Shown piece after piece: positions 62,546-64,000 of a DNA stretch of 64,000 nucleotides. Position numbers and translations under genes: made by a program. The notes below the pieces were generated by a model. It was not told the DNA's origin and searched no databases. It saw only the letters and a program-made list of their open reading frames with translations. Within the stretch, counting starts at the first letter, position 1. Each line of letters starts with the position of its first letter. The stretch comes from Tanytarsus gracilentus (Eukaryota; Arthropoda; Insecta; Diptera; Chironomidae): assembly GCA_038502055.1 (NCBI GenBank), contig JAXRKN010000032.1, positions 1,178,001-1,242,000 of the forward strand. The letters run 5' to 3'.

Positions 62546-63901
62546 TTAGAAAGCGAACAACAGCAAGAAAGCCATCATAAGACAGAAAAGTCCCATGGCT
62601 TCAGACAAGGCGAAACCCAAGATGGCATATGAGAACAATTGTTGTTTGAGTGATGGATTTCTGGCATAACCAATGATAAGTGAACCGAACACTGTTCCAA
62701 TACCAGCACCTGTGAATGACAAAAAGAAATTAGCACACGGAGAACGAAAGATGTTTGGATCTAAATCTAATCTTGTTATATTATTGAGTGTTTCTTCATT
62801 CCTACACTAAACTGTCTTCAGATATTGTGTGTTATTTGGATTTTGAGAGAAAGGGTATAGTTTAATGGTGGAAAAAATAAAGTGAAATTAAATCGTAAGG
62901 GTTATGGGTTTTCTTGAATTTGTGTAATCGGGAACGCTTGAAATTTTCTTGAATCTCTCCATCTTCTTGATTAGACATTTCTTGAAATCATCCTAGTAAC
63001 TTAGAGCGCGAAAAGCAAGAGGAACGCAATCATCAAGCAGAAAAGACCCATTGCTTCGGCCAATGCAAAGCCGAGAATGGCATACGAAAACAATTGGGTC
63101 TTCAACGACGGATTTCGCGCGTAAGCCATGATCAAGGAACCGAAAACTGTTCCGATACCGATGCCTAAATAATAAATGGAATATATATTTATATTTAAAG
63201 AGAGAGAGAGTTATTAAATCAAATGAATTGGTGTGATGTAAAAAGATAGTTTTTTTCTCTTTAAAAGAAAACTGACTAGAAACAGATTAGTCTGAATTGA
63301 GTTCTGCATGTAAAGTAACTTTAATGCAGCTTGCATATTATACTAAAATGGCGAGTAATGAAAGTTTCCAATGCACAACAAGGACGAGTCCTTTTCGTAC
63401 AGAATTTCTGGTTCTTTCACCTTCGATTAAAGAAGCATCCTGCTGGGATGTCAACTCTACACAAGACGTAGAGCCTACCTAATCTCAGACCTTCCCGAGG
63501 CTAAATAGAGAGAGTAATCAGATACTCGTATGTGAGCCCCAAATGCAAGTTTGTCTCTAGTCAGAAATACTTTAGAGAGTATAATATCTTAAATACACCA
63601 ACACACTACCAAGTCTCGAGAGTCTGCTATATGTGTGTGTATATAAAAACTATAAAGTTGTTAGGTAATAGGGTGGGAGAAAGTAGAATTGTCACTCACC
63701 TGAGCCGGCAACTCCGACTGTAGCAGCACCAGCACCAATGAACTTAGCAGCTGAATCAATATCACGTGTGGCTGGTGAAGTCTGGAATGACCTGACTTGT
63801 GGCAGAAGGGCAACTGGAGTTGTGTTTTGGGCAGCTAAGGTCTGGCTCTGAGACAACACAGCACTGCTCAATGATCGAAGAACTTTTGGTCCATTGACGA
63901 C
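62546..63901 (-). CDS. ATPsynC: ATP synthase subunit c (mitochondrial), 5' end missing
   Basis: Exon 63700-63901 encodes part of the presequence (VVNGPKVLRSL onward, then VRSFQTSP) and the start of the mature protein (DIDSAAKFIGAGAATVGVAG). It splices in phase 1 to 62546-62709, which encodes the rest (GAGIGTVFGSLIIGYARNPS, then FALSEAMGLF and LLLFAF, stop TAA). The Glu in FALSEAM is the proton-carrying residue of the second helix; the RNP loop contacts the central stalk. Subunit c forms the rotor ring of F0 in the inner mitochondrial membrane. The start codon and first exon lie beyond the right edge. An alternative last exon sits between these two exons. Confidence 0.95.
63001..63164 (-). CDS. 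ATPsynC: Alternative last exon of ATP synthase subunit c
   Basis: This 164-nt exon has the same length, acceptor phase and stop position as the exon at 62546-62709. It encodes GIGIGTVFGSLIMAYARNPS, FALAEAMGLFCLM and LLLFAL. It keeps the RNP loop and the essential Glu but differs at about eight positions (for example GIGIG for GAGIG, MAY for IGY, FALAEAM for FALSEAM). Its end is a stop codon, so it would be used as a mutually exclusive terminal exon with its own 3' end at 62710-63000. Confidence 0.85.
63165..63699 (-). other. ATPsynC: Intron of ATPsynC before the alternative exon
   Basis: Lies between the donor GTGAGT (63694-63699) and the alternative acceptor TTTAG at 63165. It contains a GA-repeat near 63201 and CT/GA-rich patches. 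Nothing gene-like was recognised. Confidence 0.5.
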
Positions 63902-64000
63902 CTAAAATCATAACGAAAGTTGCAATTTTGTGAGGTTAGATCGATCAATTTTTCACTTGTGTTTACGTAATCACAAATCACAGTCGTTCTTTTCGTTGCG

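Noticed and set aside
1..64000. CRISPR arrays, bacterial operons or tRNA genes
   Set aside because: No spaced direct repeats of that type, no ribosome-binding-site pattern and no tRNA-like cloverleaf were noticed; the genes are spliced and eukaryotic.

Overview
This is a eukaryotic, AT-rich window whose genes look like those of a fly-like insect. Introns are often only 50-70 nt. Recognisable genes include orthologues of dipteran troponin C (25D type), Rab39, eIF4B, the minus-end kinesin Ncd, RpL15 and mitochondrial ATP synthase subunit c. Presence of oskar-type genes (LOTUS + OSK) points to a holometabolous insect. A nematoceran midge is my best guess, but the sequence alone does not prove it. 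All exon models were made by reading splice sites and phases by hand.

Layout. 1-9.3 kb: no recognisable gene. 9.5-30.7 kb: a plus-strand, N-terminally extended calmodulin-like gene of 14 small coding exons. A minus-strand troponin C gene is interleaved with it: each gene has exons inside the other's introns. 34.2-34.5 kb: a small hAT-type non-autonomous transposon. 34.9-35.3 kb: a tiny minus-strand gene of the Pierce (microtubule inner protein) family. 35.9-42.3 kb: three tandem plus-strand alkaline phosphatases, two apparently secreted and one with a GPI-type tail. 42.4-43.1 kb: a foldback element with perfect 73-bp inverted repeats. 43.5-47.6 kb: three tandem minus-strand oskar-like genes with identical exon structure. 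48-49 kb: Rab39. 50.9-51.9 kb: a frameshifted RanBP2-type zinc-finger gene. 52.2-53.5 kb: a two-unit 680-bp tandem repeat. 54.8-56.8 kb: eIF4B, head-to-head with ncd (57.9-60.2 kb). 60.4-61.2 kb: RpL15 with a U14-like box C/D snoRNA in its intron. 62.5-63.9 kb: ATP synthase subunit c with two alternative last exons; its 5' end lies outside the window.

How the genes relate. The window is a patchwork of housekeeping genes, two tandemly expanded families (alkaline phosphatase and oskar-like) and muscle or calcium-sensor genes. Most notable are the oskar-like triplication, the interleaved EF-hand genes with a 20-nt frame-switching exon in troponin C, the duplicated terminal exon of subunit c, and the snoRNA whose guide matches the U14 target in 18S rRNA.
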